64,000 bases of DNA from Actinomadura luzonensis (GTDB lineage: Bacteria > Actinomycetota > Actinomycetes > Streptosporangiales > Streptosporangiaceae). Each line of letters starts with the position of its first letter. The first letter of the stretch is position 1. Shown piece by piece: positions 54,867 through 64,000 of the stretch. The stretch is taken from positions 1,984,001 to 2,048,000 of the forward strand of contig NZ_JAKRKC020000002.1 in NCBI RefSeq assembly GCF_022664455.2. Direction: 5' to 3'. The position numbers and the translations under genes are program-made. The notes below the pieces were generated by a model. The model saw nothing but the letters and a program-made list of their open reading frames with translations, ran no database searches and was not told the DNA's origin.

Positions 54867-56575
54867 CAGAACAGGAAGTACCGCTGGGCCATGGGCAGGG
54901 CGGCGGCCGGCGCGGGCTCGATCAGCTCGCCGTCCACCCGCACCTCGAACGTGTCCGCCGCGACCTCGATCCGCGGCAGCGCGTCGTTGAGCGGCATGGC
55001 CGCCTTGCCGCGCCGCCGCACGTCCGCGACCGGCGCGAGCCGCCGCCGCACGGCCAGCCGGTCGGCGAGCCCGGACTCCAGCGCGAGCGGCGCGACGAAG
55101 TGCAGCGACGTGGCCGCCGCGGTCACCGGCGCGGCCCCGAACATGGGCCGCGGCAGCACCGGCTGCGGGGTGGGGATGGAGGCGTTGGCGTCGCCCATCT
55201 GCGCCCAGGCCACCACGCCGCCCTTCAGCACGAGGTCCGGTTTGACGCCGAAGAAGGCCGGGTCCCACAGGACGAGGTCGGCGAGCTTGCCGCGTTCGAC
55301 GGAGCCGACCTCGCCGTCCAGGCCGTGCGCGACGGCCGGGCAGATCGTGTACTTCGCGACGTAGCGGCGGGCGCGCAGGTTGTCCGCCGGGCCGTCGCCG
55401 AGCGCGCCCCGGCGGCCCTTCATGACGTGCGCGGTCTGCCAGGTGCGGATGATCGTCTCGCCGATGCGGCCCATGGCCTGCGAGTCCGAGCCGATCATGG
55501 AGATGGCGCCCAGGTCGTGCAGCACGTCCTCGGCGGCCATCGTCGTCGGCCGGATGCGCGACTCGGCGAAGGCCAGGTCCTCCGGGATCGACGGGTTGAG
55601 GTGGTGGCAGACCATCAGCATGTCGAGGTGCTCGTCGAGGGTGTTGACGGTGTGCGGCCGGGTGGGGTTGGTGGAGGAGGGCAGCACGTTGGGGTAGGCG
55701 GCGACGCGGATGATGTCGGGGGCGTGGCCGCCGCCCGCGCCCTCGGTGTGGTACGCGTGGATCATCCGGTCGCCGATCGCCTTCAGCGTCGACTCGACGA
55801 AGCCGGCCTCGTTCAGCGTGTCGGTGTGGATCGTCACCTGCACCCCCGAGGCGTCGGCCACGCTGAGGCAGGCGTCGATGGCCGCCGGGGTGGAGCCCCA
55901 GTCCTCGTGCAGCTTGAAGCCCGACGCGCCGGCCCGCAGCTGCTCCAGCAGGCCCTCGGTGCTGACCGTGTTGCCCTTGCCGAGCAGCGCGAAGTTGAGC
56001 GGGTAGGAGTCGAGCGACTCCAGCATGCGGCCGAGGTACCAGGCGCCGGTCACGGTGGTGGCCTTGGTGCCGTCCACGGGCCCGGTGCCGCCCCCGACGA
56101 CCGTGGTGACACCGGACCCGATGGCCTCGTCGAGGAGCTGCGGGCAGATCAGGTGGACGTGGGAGTCGACGGCCCCGGCGGTGAGGATCTTGCCGTTGCC
56201 GGACAGGATCTCGGTGGACGGGCCGATCACCAGGTCCACGCCGTCCATGGTGTCGGGGTTGCCGGCCTTGCCGATGCCGTGGACGCGGCCGTCGCGGACG
56301 CCGACGTCGGCCTTGACCACGCCCCAGTGGTCGAGGATGACCGCGCCGGTGATGACCAGGTCCATCGCGCCCTCGGCGCGGGTGGCGCGGGCCTGCCCCA
56401 TGGACTCGCGGATGACCTTGCCGCCGCCGAACACCGCCTCGTCGCCGGCGCCGGCCGGGCCCATCGACAGGTCCTCGGTGACCTCGATGAACAGGTCGGT
56501 GTCGGCGAGCCGCACCCGGTCGCCGGTGGTGGGGCCGTACAGGGCGGCGTAGCGGGCCCGGCTGATCTCAGTCAT
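54866..56575 (-). CDS. ureC: urease subunit alpha
   Basis: This is the 569-residue catalytic subunit, which hydrolyses urea to ammonia and carbamate at a dinickel centre. Ligands and active-site residues are visible: the HVH pair in [12 protein letters not shown], the carbamylated Lys in GFKLHEDWG near residue 218, the His in TIHTDTLNE and [14 protein letters not shown], the mobile-flap Cys-His in MVCHHLNP near 320, and the late Asp in [11 protein letters not shown]. Length and all motifs are normal, so the enzyme should be active after nickel insertion. Confidence 0.98.
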   Translation of the reverse strand: MTEISRARYAALYGPTTGDRVRLADTDLFIEVTEDLSMGPAGAGDEAVFGGGKVIRESMGQARATRAEGAMDLVITGAVILDHWGVVKADVGVRDGRVHGIGKAGNPDTMDGVDLVIGPSTEILSGNGKILTAGAVDSHVHLICPQLLDEAIGSGVTTVVGGGTGPVDGTKATTVTGAWYLGRMLESLDSYPLNFALLGKGNTVSTEGLLEQLRAGASGFKLHEDWGSTPAAIDACLSVADASGVQVTIHTDTLNEAGFVESTLKAIGDRMIHAYHTEGAGGGHAPDIIRVAAYPNVLPSSTNPTRPHTVNTLDEHLDMLMVCHHLNPSIPEDLAFAESRIRPTTMAAEDVLHDLGAISMIGSDSQAMGRIGETIIRTWQTAHVMKGRRGALGDGPADNLRARRYVAKYTICPAVAHGLDGEVGSVERGKLADLVLWDPAFFGVKPDLVLKGGVVAWAQMGDANASIPTPQPVLPRPMFGAAPVTAAATSLHFVAPLALESGLADRLAVRRRLAPVADVRRRGKAAMPLNDALPRIEVAADTFEVRVDGELIEPAPAAALPMAQRYFLF

Positions 56576-56879
56576 CCAGCGGCCCCGCCCACTCCGGCCG
56601 CAGGCCGGGGACGATCCGGTTGCCGGCCAGCGGCACCAGCGTGACGTCGCGCTCGACGCCCGGCTCGAACCGGACGGCGGTGCCGGCGGGCACGTCCAGC
56701 CGCTTGCCCCACGCCGCGTCCCTGTCGAACTCGAGCCCCGGGTTGACGGCGGCGAAGTGGTAGTGCGAGCCCACCTGGACGGGCCGGTCGGCGGTGTTGA
56801 CCACGCGCAGCGTCGTCCGCTCGCGGCCCGGGTTGAGCGGGTGGGCGCCCTCGGGGTGCGCGTACTCGCCGGGGATCAC
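56568..56879 (-). CDS. ureB: urease subunit beta
   Basis: This is a 103-residue structural subunit, recognised by [40 protein letters not shown] then [20 protein letters not shown], and the closing [19 protein letters not shown]. The GTG at 56879 overlaps the ureA stop (GTGA) and its end overlaps ureC by eight bases, so the three structural genes are translationally coupled. Confidence 0.95.
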   Translation of the reverse strand: MIPGEYAHPEGAHPLNPGRERTTLRVVNTADRPVQVGSHYHFAAVNPGLEFDRDAAWGKRLDVPAGTAVRFEPGVERDVTLVPLAGNRIVPGLRPEWAGPLDD

Positions 56880-57178
56880 GGGATCGGCCTGTGCACGGTG
56901 ACGAGCTTGGTGCCGTCCGGGAAGGTGGCCTCGATCTGCACGCTCTCCAGCATCTCCGGCACGCCCTCCATGACGTCGGCCCGGCCGAGCACCGCCCGGC
57001 CGGCCTCCATCAGCTCGGCCACGGTGCGCCCGTCCCTGGCCCCCTCCATGAGGAACGACGCGATGATCGCGGTAGCCTCGGGGTGGTTGAGCCGCAGGCC
57101 CCTGGCCTGCCGCTCGCGCGCCACCCCGGCGGCGACGTGGATGAGCAGCCGCTCCTGCTCGTGTGAGGTAAGCCGCAT
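56876..57178 (-). CDS. ureA: urease subunit gamma
   Basis: This 100-residue structural subunit starts [20 protein letters not shown] and has [20 protein letters not shown] and [20 protein letters not shown]. It is the first gene of the minus-strand operon ureABCFGD plus a small membrane protein. Its start lies about 200 bases from urtA on the other strand, so the two operons share one intergenic control region. Confidence 0.97.
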   Translation of the reverse strand: MRLTSHEQERLLIHVAAGVARERQARGLRLNHPEATAIIASFLMEGARDGRTVAELMEAGRAVLGRADVMEGVPEMLESVQIEATFPDGTKLVTVHRPIP

Positions 57179-57276
57179 GGCCGGACCCTAGGAAGCGGCG
57201 GTTTCCGGGCTGTTGCCGGGGGATGTCGGGTCTGTTTCGCGGTGCGGTGAACCGCCACATGACGGATTAAGTGCAC

Positions 57277-57304
57277 TTGTGAACAGTCGGCAAACGCGTA
57301 TTAA
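57277..57304 (+). promoter_or_regulatory. candidate urtA promoter
   Basis: TTGTGA (57277-57282) and TATTAA (57299-57304) are 16 bases apart, a fair housekeeping-type pair 73 bases before urtA, in the gap between the divergent ure and urt operons (57179-57376). I looked for a GlnR-type nitrogen box and saw no convincing match. Confidence 0.45.
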
Positions 57305-57376
57305 CGCCCGGGATCCACCCGCGAAATCTGCCGGGGTCACCTTTCTCGCAGAACCGGTCGGCAGGAAGGAACCGCC

Positions 57377-58582
57377 GTGCGCATCTCCCGCCCGATTGTC
57401 TCAGCCGCCCTCCTGTTAGCCCTCGCGGCCTGCGGGTCCGACGCCCAGCCGGCCGCCGGGCAGCACGAGATCAAGGTCGGCCTCCTCCACTCCCTCAGCG
57501 GGACCATGGCGATCAGCGAGGTCACCGTCCGCGACGCCGAGCTGCTGGCCATCGACGAGATCAACAAGGCCGGCGGCGTGCTCGGCAAGAAGCTCGTTCC
57601 CGTGGTCGAGGACGGCGCCTCCGACTGGCCCACCTTCGCCGAGAAGGCCACCAAGCTCATCAGGCAGGACAAGGTCGCCACCGTCTTCGGCGGCTGGACC
57701 TCCGCCAGCCGCAAGGCCATGCTGCCGGTCTTCGAGCGCTACAAGGCGCTGCTGTGGTACCCGGTGCAGTACGAGGGCCTGGAGAGCTCGCCGTACATCT
57801 TCTACACCGGCGCCACCACCAACCAGCAGATCATCCCCGGCCTGGACTACCTGAAGGAGCAGGGCAAGAAGAAGCTCTTCCTGGTCGGCAGCGACTACGT
57901 CTTCCCGCGCACCGCCAACAAGATCATCAAAGCGTACGCCGCCGCCAACGGCATGCAGATCCTCGGCGAGGAGTACACCCCGCTCGGCCACACCGAGTAC
58001 TCCACCCTCGTCAACAAGGTCGTCCAGGCCAAGCCGGACGCCGTCTTCAACACCCTGAACGGCGACAGCAACGTCGCCTTCTTCAAGCAGCTCAAGAGCG
58101 CCGGCGTCAGCGCCGAGGCGATGCCCGTGCTGTCGGTCAGCGTCGCCGAGGAGGAGGTCACCGGCATCGGCGTGGACAACATCGCCGGCCACCCGGTCGC
58201 CTGGAACTACTACCAGACCACCGACACCCCCGCCAACGAGGCGTTCGTCAAGGCGTACAAGGCCAGGTACGGCGCCGACAAGGTCACCTCCGACCCCATG
58301 GAGGCCGGCTACAACGCCGTCTACCTGTGGGCCGAGGCCGTCAAGAAGGCCGGCACCACCGAGGTCGAGGCCGTGAAGAAGGCCGCGCCCGGCATCTCGC
58401 TCGACCGCCCCGAGGGCAAGGTCACCATCGACGGCGAGAACCAGCACATGTACAAGACCGCCCGCATCGGCATCATCCAGCCCGACGGCCTGATCAAGCA
58501 GGTGTGGGACTCCGGCGAGCCGATCAAGCCGGACCCGTACCTCAAGGGCTACGCCTGGGCGGCCGGGCTGGCGGCCTCCTGA
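57377..58582 (+). CDS. urtA: urea ABC transporter substrate-binding lipoprotein
   Basis: This is a 401-residue periplasmic-type binding protein of the amide/urea class. A lipobox ([10 protein letters not shown]) places the lipidated Cys near residue 20. The mature part has [40 protein letters not shown] and [20 protein letters not shown], all hallmarks of UrtA. The GTG has AGGAAGGA a few bases upstream. It is the first gene of the five-gene urt operon and faces the urease operon. Confidence 0.95.
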   Translation: MRISRPIVSAALLLALAACGSDAQPAAGQHEIKVGLLHSLSGTMAISEVTVRDAELLAIDEINKAGGVLGKKLVPVVEDGASDWPTFAEKATKLIRQDKVATVFGGWTSASRKAMLPVFERYKALLWYPVQYEGLESSPYIFYTGATTNQQIIPGLDYLKEQGKKKLFLVGSDYVFPRTANKIIKAYAAANGMQILGEEYTPLGHTEYSTLVNKVVQAKPDAVFNTLNGDSNVAFFKQLKSAGVSAEAMPVLSVSVAEEEVTGIGVDNIAGHPVAWNYYQTTDTPANEAFVKAYKARYGADKVTSDPMEAGYNAVYLWAEAVKKAGTTEVEAVKKAAPGISLDRPEGKVTIDGENQHMYKTARIGIIQPDGLIKQVWDSGEPIKPDPYLKGYAWAAGLAAS

Positions 58583-59430
58583 TGACGGCCTTCGTCAACC
58601 AGCTGCCCATCGGGCTGTCCATCGGGGCGGTGCTGCTGCTCATCGCGCTCGGGCTGACGTTCACGTTCGGCCAGATGGGCGTGATCAACATGGCGCACGG
58701 GGAGTTCATCATGGCGGGCGCGTACACCGCGTTCCTCATCGGCGACCTCGTGCTCGCGCTGCCGGCGGCGTTCCTGGTCGCCGGGGTCATGGGGCTGATC
58801 CTCGAACGGGCCGCGATCCGGCACTTCTACGGCCGCCCGCTGGACACGCTGCTGCTCACCTGGGGCGTCAGCCTGGTGCTCCAGCAGCTCGCCCGTGACC
58901 TGTTCGGCGCCCCGAACGTGCAGGTGCCCGCGCCGTCCTGGCTGGCCGGCGGCGTGGGCATCCTGCCCTACAACCGGCTGTTCATCATGGCGCTCGCCGT
59001 GGCCGGCGTGGTCGCGGTCTGGGTCTACCTCAACCGGACCGCGCTCGGCCGGCGCACCCAGGCCGTGGTGCAGAACCGGCGGCTCGCCGCCACCAGCGGG
59101 ATCGACGCCGGGCGGGTGGACATGCTGACCTTCTTCATCGGCTCCGGCCTCGCCGGGGTCGCCGGGGTGGCGCTCACGCTCATCGGGCCGGTCGGGCCGG
59201 CGCTCGGCACGTACTACATCGTGGACGCCTTCCTCGTCGTGGTCGCGGGCGGCCTCGGGCAGCTCCGCGGGGCGGTGCTGGCGGCCGTCGGGCTCGGGCT
59301 GCTCAACTCCTACGCCGAGTTCTGGTCGGACGCCTCACTGGCCAAGGTGATCGTGTTCGCCGTGATCATCGCGTTCCTCCAGGTCCGGCCGCAGGGCATG
59401 TTCGTGATGAGGTCGAGGGTGCTGACGTGA
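58582..59430 (+). CDS. urtB: urea ABC transporter permease UrtB
   Basis: This is a 282-residue permease of the LivH class with about eight membrane helices. It starts [20 protein letters not shown] and has the diagnostic GQMGVINMAHGEFIMAGAYT, TLLLTWGVSLVLQQLARDLF and VVVAGGLGQLRGAVLAAVGL. The start overlaps the urtA stop (TGATG); an open frame runs back through urtA but is a shadow. Confidence 0.93.
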   Translation: MTAFVNQLPIGLSIGAVLLLIALGLTFTFGQMGVINMAHGEFIMAGAYTAFLIGDLVLALPAAFLVAGVMGLILERAAIRHFYGRPLDTLLLTWGVSLVLQQLARDLFGAPNVQVPAPSWLAGGVGILPYNRLFIMALAVAGVVAVWVYLNRTALGRRTQAVVQNRRLAATSGIDAGRVDMLTFFIGSGLAGVAGVALTLIGPVGPALGTYYIVDAFLVVVAGGLGQLRGAVLAAVGLGLLNSYAEFWSDASLAKVIVFAVIIAFLQVRPQGMFVMRSRVLT

Positions 59431-60449
59431 TCAGACGGAATCTGCCGTTCGCCGCCGTCGCGGTGGCCGCGCTGGTCGTCGCGCCGCTGCTGCTGGAGCC
59501 GTTCCGGCTGGGGCTGCTGGCCAAGTACCTCTGCTACGCGATCGTCGCGCTCGGCATCGGCCTGGCCTGGGGCAAGGGCGGGATGCTCACGCTCGGGCAG
59601 GGCGTGTTCTTCGGGCTCGGCGGCTACGCGATGGCGATGTACCTCAAGCTGACCGAGGCCGGTCCCGGCGGGCTGCCGGACTTCATGGTGTGGAGCGGCG
59701 TCGAGGACCTGCCCGCGTTGTGGACGCCGTTCGCGAACCCCGTCTTCGCGCTCGCGACGGCCGTGCTCGGGCCGATGGCGCTCGCGGCGCTGCTCGGCAC
59801 GCTGGTGTTCCGGCAGCGGGTGCGGGGGGCGTACTTTGCGATCCTCACCCAGGCGCTGGCCGCCGCCCTGGTCATCCTGCTGGTCGGCCAGCAGGGGCTG
59901 ACCGGCGGCACCAACGGCATGACGAACTTCTTCGAGCTGTTCGGCCAGGACCTCGCCGACGACTCCACCCAGCGCGGCCTCTACCTGGTGACGGCGGGCG
60001 TGCTCGGCGTGCTCTACCTGGCCACCCGGCAGCTCGTGGCCGGCCGCTTCGGCCGGCTGCTGGTCGCCGTGCGCGACGGCGAGGACCGGGTGCGCTTCCT
60101 GGGCTACGACCCGGCGCTGGTCAAGACCGTCACCTTCGTGCTGTCGGCGGGCATGGCGGGGCTCGCCGGAGCGCTGTTCGTGCCGGTCGTCGGCATCATC
60201 TCGCCCGCGCTGCTCGGCGTCGTGCCGTCGCTGGAGCTGGTGGTCGCGGTGGCGGTCGGCGGGCGGCACGCGCTCGCCGGGGCGGTGCTCGGCGCGGTCG
60301 TCATGGGGTACGCCAAGACCGCGTTCAGCGAGCAGTTCGCCGACGGCTGGCTCTACCTCCAGGGCGCCCTGTTCATCCTGGTCATGACGCTGGCCCCGAA
60401 GGGGATCGCCGGCCTCCTCGGGAGGGTGCGACATGCTCGAACTACGTGA
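59427..60449 (+). CDS. urtC: urea ABC transporter permease UrtC
   Basis: This is a 340-residue LivM-class permease with about nine helices. It shows WGKGGMLTLGQGVFFGLGGY, GAYFAILTQALAAALVILLV, GGTNGMTNFFELFG (typical of UrtC) and VAVGGRHALAGAVLGAVVMG. The GTG overlaps the urtB stop by four bases. It forms the channel with UrtB. Confidence 0.93.
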   Translation: MIRRNLPFAAVAVAALVVAPLLLEPFRLGLLAKYLCYAIVALGIGLAWGKGGMLTLGQGVFFGLGGYAMAMYLKLTEAGPGGLPDFMVWSGVEDLPALWTPFANPVFALATAVLGPMALAALLGTLVFRQRVRGAYFAILTQALAAALVILLVGQQGLTGGTNGMTNFFELFGQDLADDSTQRGLYLVTAGVLGVLYLATRQLVAGRFGRLLVAVRDGEDRVRFLGYDPALVKTVTFVLSAGMAGLAGALFVPVVGIISPALLGVVPSLELVVAVAVGGRHALAGAVLGAVVMGYAKTAFSEQFADGWLYLQGALFILVMTLAPKGIAGLLGRVRHARTT

Positions 60450-61185
60450 CGTGCGGGTGGAGTTCGACGGCTACCGGGCGCTCGACGGCGTGGACCTCAC
60501 CGTCCCCGAAGGCGAGCTGCGCTTCCTCATCGGGCCGAACGGCGCGGGCAAGACCACGCTCATCGACGTCATCACCGGCCTGACCAGGCCGGTGGCGGGG
60601 AGTGTGCGCTTCGCCGGGTACGACCTGGTGGGCCGCAAGGAGCACCACATCGTCCGGCTCGGCGTGGGCCGCACGTTCCAGACCTCGGTGGTGTTCGAGG
60701 AGCTGACCGTGCTGGAGAACCTGGACCTGGCCGCCTCCTTCCGCCGGCCGCTGTGGTCGCTGGCCCGCCGCACCCGCGGCACCACGCAGGCCGTCGCCGA
60801 GGCGCTGGAGCGGACCGGCCTCGAAGAGCTCGCCGAACGTTCAGCCGGCGTTCTCTCGCACGGCCAGCGTCAGTGGCTGGAGATCGGGATGCTGCTGGCG
60901 CAGCGGCCCCGGCTGCTGCTGCTGGACGAGCCGGTGGCCGGCATGTCCGGCGAGGAACGCGCGCGCACCGGCCGGCTGCTCACCGAGATCGCCGAGGACC
61001 ACACGGTGATCGTGGTCGAGCACGACATGGAGTTCCTGCGGCGGCACGCCTCCACCGTGACCGTGCTGCACGAGGGCAAGGTGCTCGTGGAGGGGTCGGT
61101 GGACCAGGTCAGCGCCGACCCGCGGGTGCAGGAGGTCTATCTGGGGAGGAGACCGAGCGATGCTGCTGTCGGTGAACGATCTTGA
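60433..61185 (+). CDS. urtD: urea ABC transporter ATP-binding protein UrtD
   Basis: This is a 250-residue LivG-class ATPase. Walker A is GPNGAGKTT near residue 34, GVGRTFQTSVVFEELTVLEN is the Q-loop region, the signature is LSHGQRQWLEIG, Walker B is LLLLDEPVAGM and VVEHDMEF holds the switch His. It overlaps urtC by 17 bases and urtE by 26, so translation is tightly coupled. Confidence 0.94.
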   Translation: MLELRDVRVEFDGYRALDGVDLTVPEGELRFLIGPNGAGKTTLIDVITGLTRPVAGSVRFAGYDLVGRKEHHIVRLGVGRTFQTSVVFEELTVLENLDLAASFRRPLWSLARRTRGTTQAVAEALERTGLEELAERSAGVLSHGQRQWLEIGMLLAQRPRLLLLDEPVAGMSGEERARTGRLLTEIAEDHTVIVVEHDMEFLRRHASTVTVLHEGKVLVEGSVDQVSADPRVQEVYLGRRPSDAAVGERS

Positions 61186-61852
61186 GTCCGGGTACGGGCG
61201 GGCGCGGGTCCTGTTCGGAGTGTCGCTGGAGGTGGGCCCCGGTCAGCTCGTCTGCGTGATGGGCCGCAACGGCGTCGGCAAGACCACCCTGCTCAACACC
61301 GTCATGGGCGTGCTGCCGGCGACGGCCGGCCGGGTCTCGTTCGACGGCCGTGACGTCACCGGGCTCAAGCCGCACGAGCGGGTGCGGCTCGGCATGGGCT
61401 ACGTGCCGCAGGGCCACGCGTGCTTCCCGCAACTGTCCGTGCAGGGCAACCTGCTGGTCACCGCCGAGGCCGCCAAGCAGCCGAAGGCGGCCGTCGACGA
61501 GGCCCTCGACCTGTTCCCGGCGCTCAGGCCCATGCTCAAGCGGAGCGCCGGGCACCTGTCCGGCGGCCAGCAGCAGCAGCTCGCCATGGCCCGCGCCCTG
61601 GTCACCCGGCCCCGGATGCTCATCCTGGACGAGCCCACCGAGGGCATCCAGCCGTCGATCATCCTGGAGATCGAGGCCGCCATCGAGCGGCTGCACGCCG
61701 CCGGGCTGGCGGTGCTGCTGGTCGAGCAGTACCTGGACATCGCGCTGCGGCTGGCCGACCGGTTCCTCATCCTCGACGCCGGGCACGTCGTACGGACGGG
61801 GGACGCCGAGGAGCTGCAGGGTGAGGAGGTGCGCCGGCTGCTGGCGGTCTGA
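61160..61852 (+). CDS. urtE: urea ABC transporter ATP-binding protein UrtE
   Basis: This is a 230-residue LivF-class ATPase. Walker A is GRNGVGKTTLLNTVMG, GYVPQGHACFPQLSVQGNLL is the Q-loop, the signature is LSGGQQQQLAMA, Walker B is LILDEPTEGIQPSII and LLVEQYLD replaces the usual switch region, as in UrtE. It is the last gene of urtABCDE. The convergent next gene's stop follows directly. Confidence 0.94.
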   Translation: MLLSVNDLESGYGRARVLFGVSLEVGPGQLVCVMGRNGVGKTTLLNTVMGVLPATAGRVSFDGRDVTGLKPHERVRLGMGYVPQGHACFPQLSVQGNLLVTAEAAKQPKAAVDEALDLFPALRPMLKRSAGHLSGGQQQQLAMARALVTRPRMLILDEPTEGIQPSIILEIEAAIERLHAAGLAVLLVEQYLDIALRLADRFLILDAGHVVRTGDAEELQGEEVRRLLAV

Positions 61853-62410
61853 TCAGCCGGAGAAGGAGACGATGCCGGGCAGGTAGCGGGTGTTGCCGTT
61901 CTCGTCGCCGCTGTGCTGCCGGCCGGTCATCACCTCGCCGGTGCCTCCCCACCAGGCGTGGTTGCTCTCCCGCATCCAGCTCGACCAGCCCTGCTGGGTG
62001 ATCTGCACGGCCTTGCCCTGCCAGAAGACCAGAGCACGGTAGTAGATCGTGTCGCCGTTCTCGTCGCCGATATGCCAGATGCCGGAGATGGCGCTGTTGG
62101 CGGGGGCGACGTAGTTCGAGCTGCTCTCCTTGGTCTTGGTGCCCCAGATGTCCAGCTTCAGCACCGTCGCCTGGACGCCGTCGATCCAGATCTGGCCGCA
62201 GCGGAACGTGGTGTCGCCGTTCTCGTCACCGCGGTGCTCGCGGCCGATCAGCACCTCGTTGGTCGCGCAGTGGAACCTGCTGTCCGCCTGCTTCAGCGTC
62301 ACGGGCTGCGAGGGGCGGATCTCGATCGAGGCGGCCGCCGCGGGGGCGGTGGGGAGCAGGGCGAGCGCGGCCGCCGTCGCCAGCGCCGCCATGATGCTTT
62401 TCTTGATCAT
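61853..62410 (-). CDS. secreted protein with three GDENG repeats
   Basis: This is a 185-residue protein with a signal peptide (MIKKSIMAALATAAALALLP, cleavage after AAA near residue 27). The mature part holds three ~45-residue repeats, each with a motif H-x-GDENG-D/N-T: REHRGDENGDTTFRCG, WHIGDENGDTIYYRA and RQHSGDENGNTRYLPG. A single Cys pair (FHCATNE and FRCG) lies in the first repeat. The acidic GDENGD loop looks like a possible calcium or carbohydrate site. I know no named family. It is divergent from nothing; it converges on urtE. Confidence 0.75.
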   Translation of the reverse strand: MIKKSIMAALATAAALALLPTAPAAAASIEIRPSQPVTLKQADSRFHCATNEVLIGREHRGDENGDTTFRCGQIWIDGVQATVLKLDIWGTKTKESSSNYVAPANSAISGIWHIGDENGDTIYYRALVFWQGKAVQITQQGWSSWMRESNHAWWGGTGEVMTGRQHSGDENGNTRYLPGIVSFSG

Positions 62411-62460
62411 GGGATCAGCTTGCGCGGCGGCTCTTGTCGCTCACTGGAGAATGAGTGGGA

Positions 62461-64000
62461 TCAGCCTCCCAGCAGCGCCAGCAGGCTGCGGGCGTTCGCC
62501 GCGCCCTGGCCGTCGCCGGTCTGCTCGAAGACCTCCAGCGCCGCCCTGGCCAGCTCGCCCGCGCGGCCCGGCGCGCCCTCCGCCCGGCCCACCCTGGCCA
62601 GGGCCAGCAAGGCGTGCGCGTCGAGCAGCCGGTCGCCGAGGCGCACCGCGATGCCCCTGGCCCGCTCGGCGGCCGCCCTGGCCTCGGCCTTGGCGCCCTG
62701 CGCCAGGCGCACCGCCGACAGGTCGAGGAGCGTGTCGGCCTGCCGGTGCCGGTCGCCCAGCTCGGTCAGGCGCTCCACGGCGTCCAGCAGGCGGGCGGCG
62801 GCCTCCTCCAGCCGGCCCGCCCGGCGCAGCACCGCGCCGAGCACCCGCTCGGCGTCGGCGGCGTCGCGCTGGTTGCCGGCCGCCTCCAGGCAGGCCAGCA
62901 GCGCCCGCTCGGCCTCCTCCAGCCGGCCGCGCTCCAGATGCACCCGGCCGAGGCGGCGCCTGGTGTGGTTGACCTCCCGGGTGCGGCCCTGCCGCAGGAA
63001 CATGCCGAGCGCCAGCCGCAGCCGCTCGTGGGCGAGGTCCCACTCGCGCTCGGCCAGGCGCAGGTCGCCCTGGTCGAGCAGGATCAGCGCCTCGCCCCGG
63101 TCGTCGCCGGCCCGCCGGGCGGACTCCAGCGCCCGCCCGCTCACCGCCCGCCAGTCGTCGAGGTAGCGGTGGCGCTCCAGGAAGGGCGACAGCAGGTGCG
63201 CCAGCCGCCAGCACGGCTCGTCGAGCCCCGCCTCGTGCAGGTCGGCCACCAGGCTCACCAGGAAGGGCCGCTCGGCCTCCAGCCACTCCACCGACTCCCT
63301 GATGTCCCTGGTGGCGACCGTCGTCGCCGGGTCGCCGGACACCAGCGAGAAGCGTGAGGCCTGCACCCGGGCCAGCGCCAGCGCCGACACCTTCGCCAGC
63401 ACGCCGGGCAGCGGCTGCTCGCGGGCGAACAGCCGGGTCAGGTCGTGCAGCCGGTAGCGGACCTGGCCCGCCACGTCCACGCCGTGCGTCTCCAGCAGCC
63501 CCGCGTCGACCAGCGCCTCGGCCCCGCCGCCGAGCTGGTCGGTGAGCCAGTCGGCGAAGTCGGGGGCCGACAGCGCGCCGAGGCCGCGCAGCGTCAGCTT
63601 GGCCGGCTCGGGCAGGCCATCGTAGCCGATGGCGAACACGCTGCGCACCGTCTGGTCGCCCGCGTGCAGCCCGTCGAGCCGCTTGTGCTCGTCCTCCAGC
63701 AGCCCCACCAGGTAGTCGGCGGTCCAGCTCGGCCGGGCGGCCAGGCGGGAGCCGGCGATGCGCAGCGCGATCGGCAGGCCGCCGCAGAAGCGGGCCAGCC
63801 GGCGCAGCGCGTCGTCGGCGGGCCGGCCCGAGCTGGTGGTCAGCAGCTCCAGCGACTCCTCCGCGCCCAGCACGCCCACCGACAGCCGGGTCGCGCCGGT
63901 CAGGCCGCCCAGCGACGAGCGGCTGGTCACGACCGTCGGGCAGGACGTCAGCAGCGGGCGCACCTGGGCCTCGTCGGCGGCGTTGTCCAGCAGCACCAGC
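62461..64000 (-). CDS. STAND/NB-ARC-TPR regulator, N-terminal part outside the window
   Basis: The visible 513 or so C-terminal residues begin inside an NB-ARC ATPase: VLLDNAADEAQVRPLL is the Walker B region, VVTSRSSLGGL the sensor segment and RFCGGLPIALRIAGSRL the GLPLA-type motif. A winged helix (SAPDFADWLTDQLGGGAEALVDAGLLE) and at least seven TPR-like helical repeats follow to LLALLGG. This matches AfsR/SARP-type or related STAND transcription regulators of actinomycetes. The DNA-binding N-terminus, if any, and Walker A lie beyond base 64000. Confidence 0.85.
   Translation of the reverse strand, partial: LVLLDNAADEAQVRPLLTSCPTVVTSRSSLGGLTGATRLSVGVLGAEESLELLTTSSGRPADDALRRLARFCGGLPIALRIAGSRLAARPSWTADYLVGLLEDEHKRLDGLHAGDQTVRSVFAIGYDGLPEPAKLTLRGLGALSAPDFADWLTDQLGGGAEALVDAGLLETHGVDVAGQVRYRLHDLTRLFAREQPLPGVLAKVSALALARVQASRFSLVSGDPATTVATRDIRESVEWLEAERPFLVSLVADLHEAGLDEPCWRLAHLLSPFLERHRYLDDWRAVSGRALESARRAGDDRGEALILLDQGDLRLAEREWDLAHERLRLALGMFLRQGRTREVNHTRRRLGRVHLERGRLEEAERALLACLEAAGNQRDAADAERVLGAVLRRAGRLEEAAARLLDAVERLTELGDRHRQADTLLDLSAVRLAQGAKAEARAAAERARGIAVRLGDRLLDAHALLALARVGRAEGAPGRAGELARAALEVFEQTGDGQGAANARSLLALLGG

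Noticed and set aside
57179-57376. GlnR nitrogen-control box between ureA and urtA
   Set aside because: GTCAC and GAAC-like words occur but not with the expected spacing; regulation by nitrogen remains only an expectation.

Overview
The window is high-GC DNA from an actinomycete. Many starts are GTG, genes overlap by ATGA, GTGA or TGATG, and the housekeeping order hemW / hrcA-dnaJ-rsmE / HIT-phoH-ybeY-corC-(cdd-like)-nudix-era is typical of Actinobacteria. The ECF sigma factors, FtsX-type exporters, DUF6297 and DUF3097 genes, urease with an ABC urea importer, and an NB-ARC/TPR regulator suggest a Streptosporangiales genome (Nonomuraea-like). The genus is inferred from recalled gene content, not from a search.

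Layout. 0-8 kb: hutI (histidine catabolism), a DegV-family protein, comEA-comEC, a 650-bp repeat-rich gap and holA. 8-11 kb: an SDR oxidoreductase diverges from an NAD-dependent epimerase followed by an ECF41-type sigma factor; between them lies a nested palindrome that reads as two mirror-image ECF41 promoters. 11-18.3 kb: one operon with two large FtsX-type permeases and two ABC ATPases, one ATPase ending in an AbrB-like tail. 18.4-22.8 kb: rpsT, a GH18-like membrane-anchored protein, lepA, a small DUF-type protein and a GNAT acetyltransferase. 22.8-29.5 kb: an ABC exporter (DUF6297 membrane protein plus ATPase), a small orphan, a DUF1453 / histidine kinase / NarL-type regulator operon and a MOSC protein.

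29.5-36.5 kb is an accessory, partly decayed island. It holds an IS5-type element with two frameshifts, a MerR regulator with an alpha/beta hydrolase behind a MerR-like operator, and remnants of a serine recombinase, a YbaB/EbfC protein, a tyrosine integrase (permuted) and another transposase, plus an orphan and an Ig-like repeat protein. Two arrays of the same ~35-bp degenerate repeat, in the same orientation, sit at its two edges (about 30.0 and 36.4 kb).

36.5-52.7 kb returns to core genes: a secreted GH18 chitinase with a 35-bp palindromic operator, hemW, two Gly/Tyr/Gln-rich membrane proteins around a DUF3097 protein, CIRCE-controlled hrcA-dnaJ-rsmE, a sigma/membrane-protein pair, then HIT, phoH, ybeY, a CorC-like CBS protein, a lipoprotein, a cytidine-deaminase-like protein without metal ligands, a Nudix hydrolase and era. 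52.2-61.9 kb is a urea divergon: ureABCFGD on the minus strand (no ureE) and urtABCDE on the plus strand, so import and hydrolysis of urea start from one 200-bp intergenic region. The window ends with a secreted three-repeat protein and the 3' part of a STAND/NB-ARC-TPR regulator that runs off the edge.

The most interesting signals are the mirror-image ECF41 promoter, the AbrB-tailed ABC ATPase, the repeat arrays bracketing the island, and tandem repeats downstream of genes whose repeat unit contains the gene's own stop codon (holA, the GNAT gene, the sigma-linked membrane protein).
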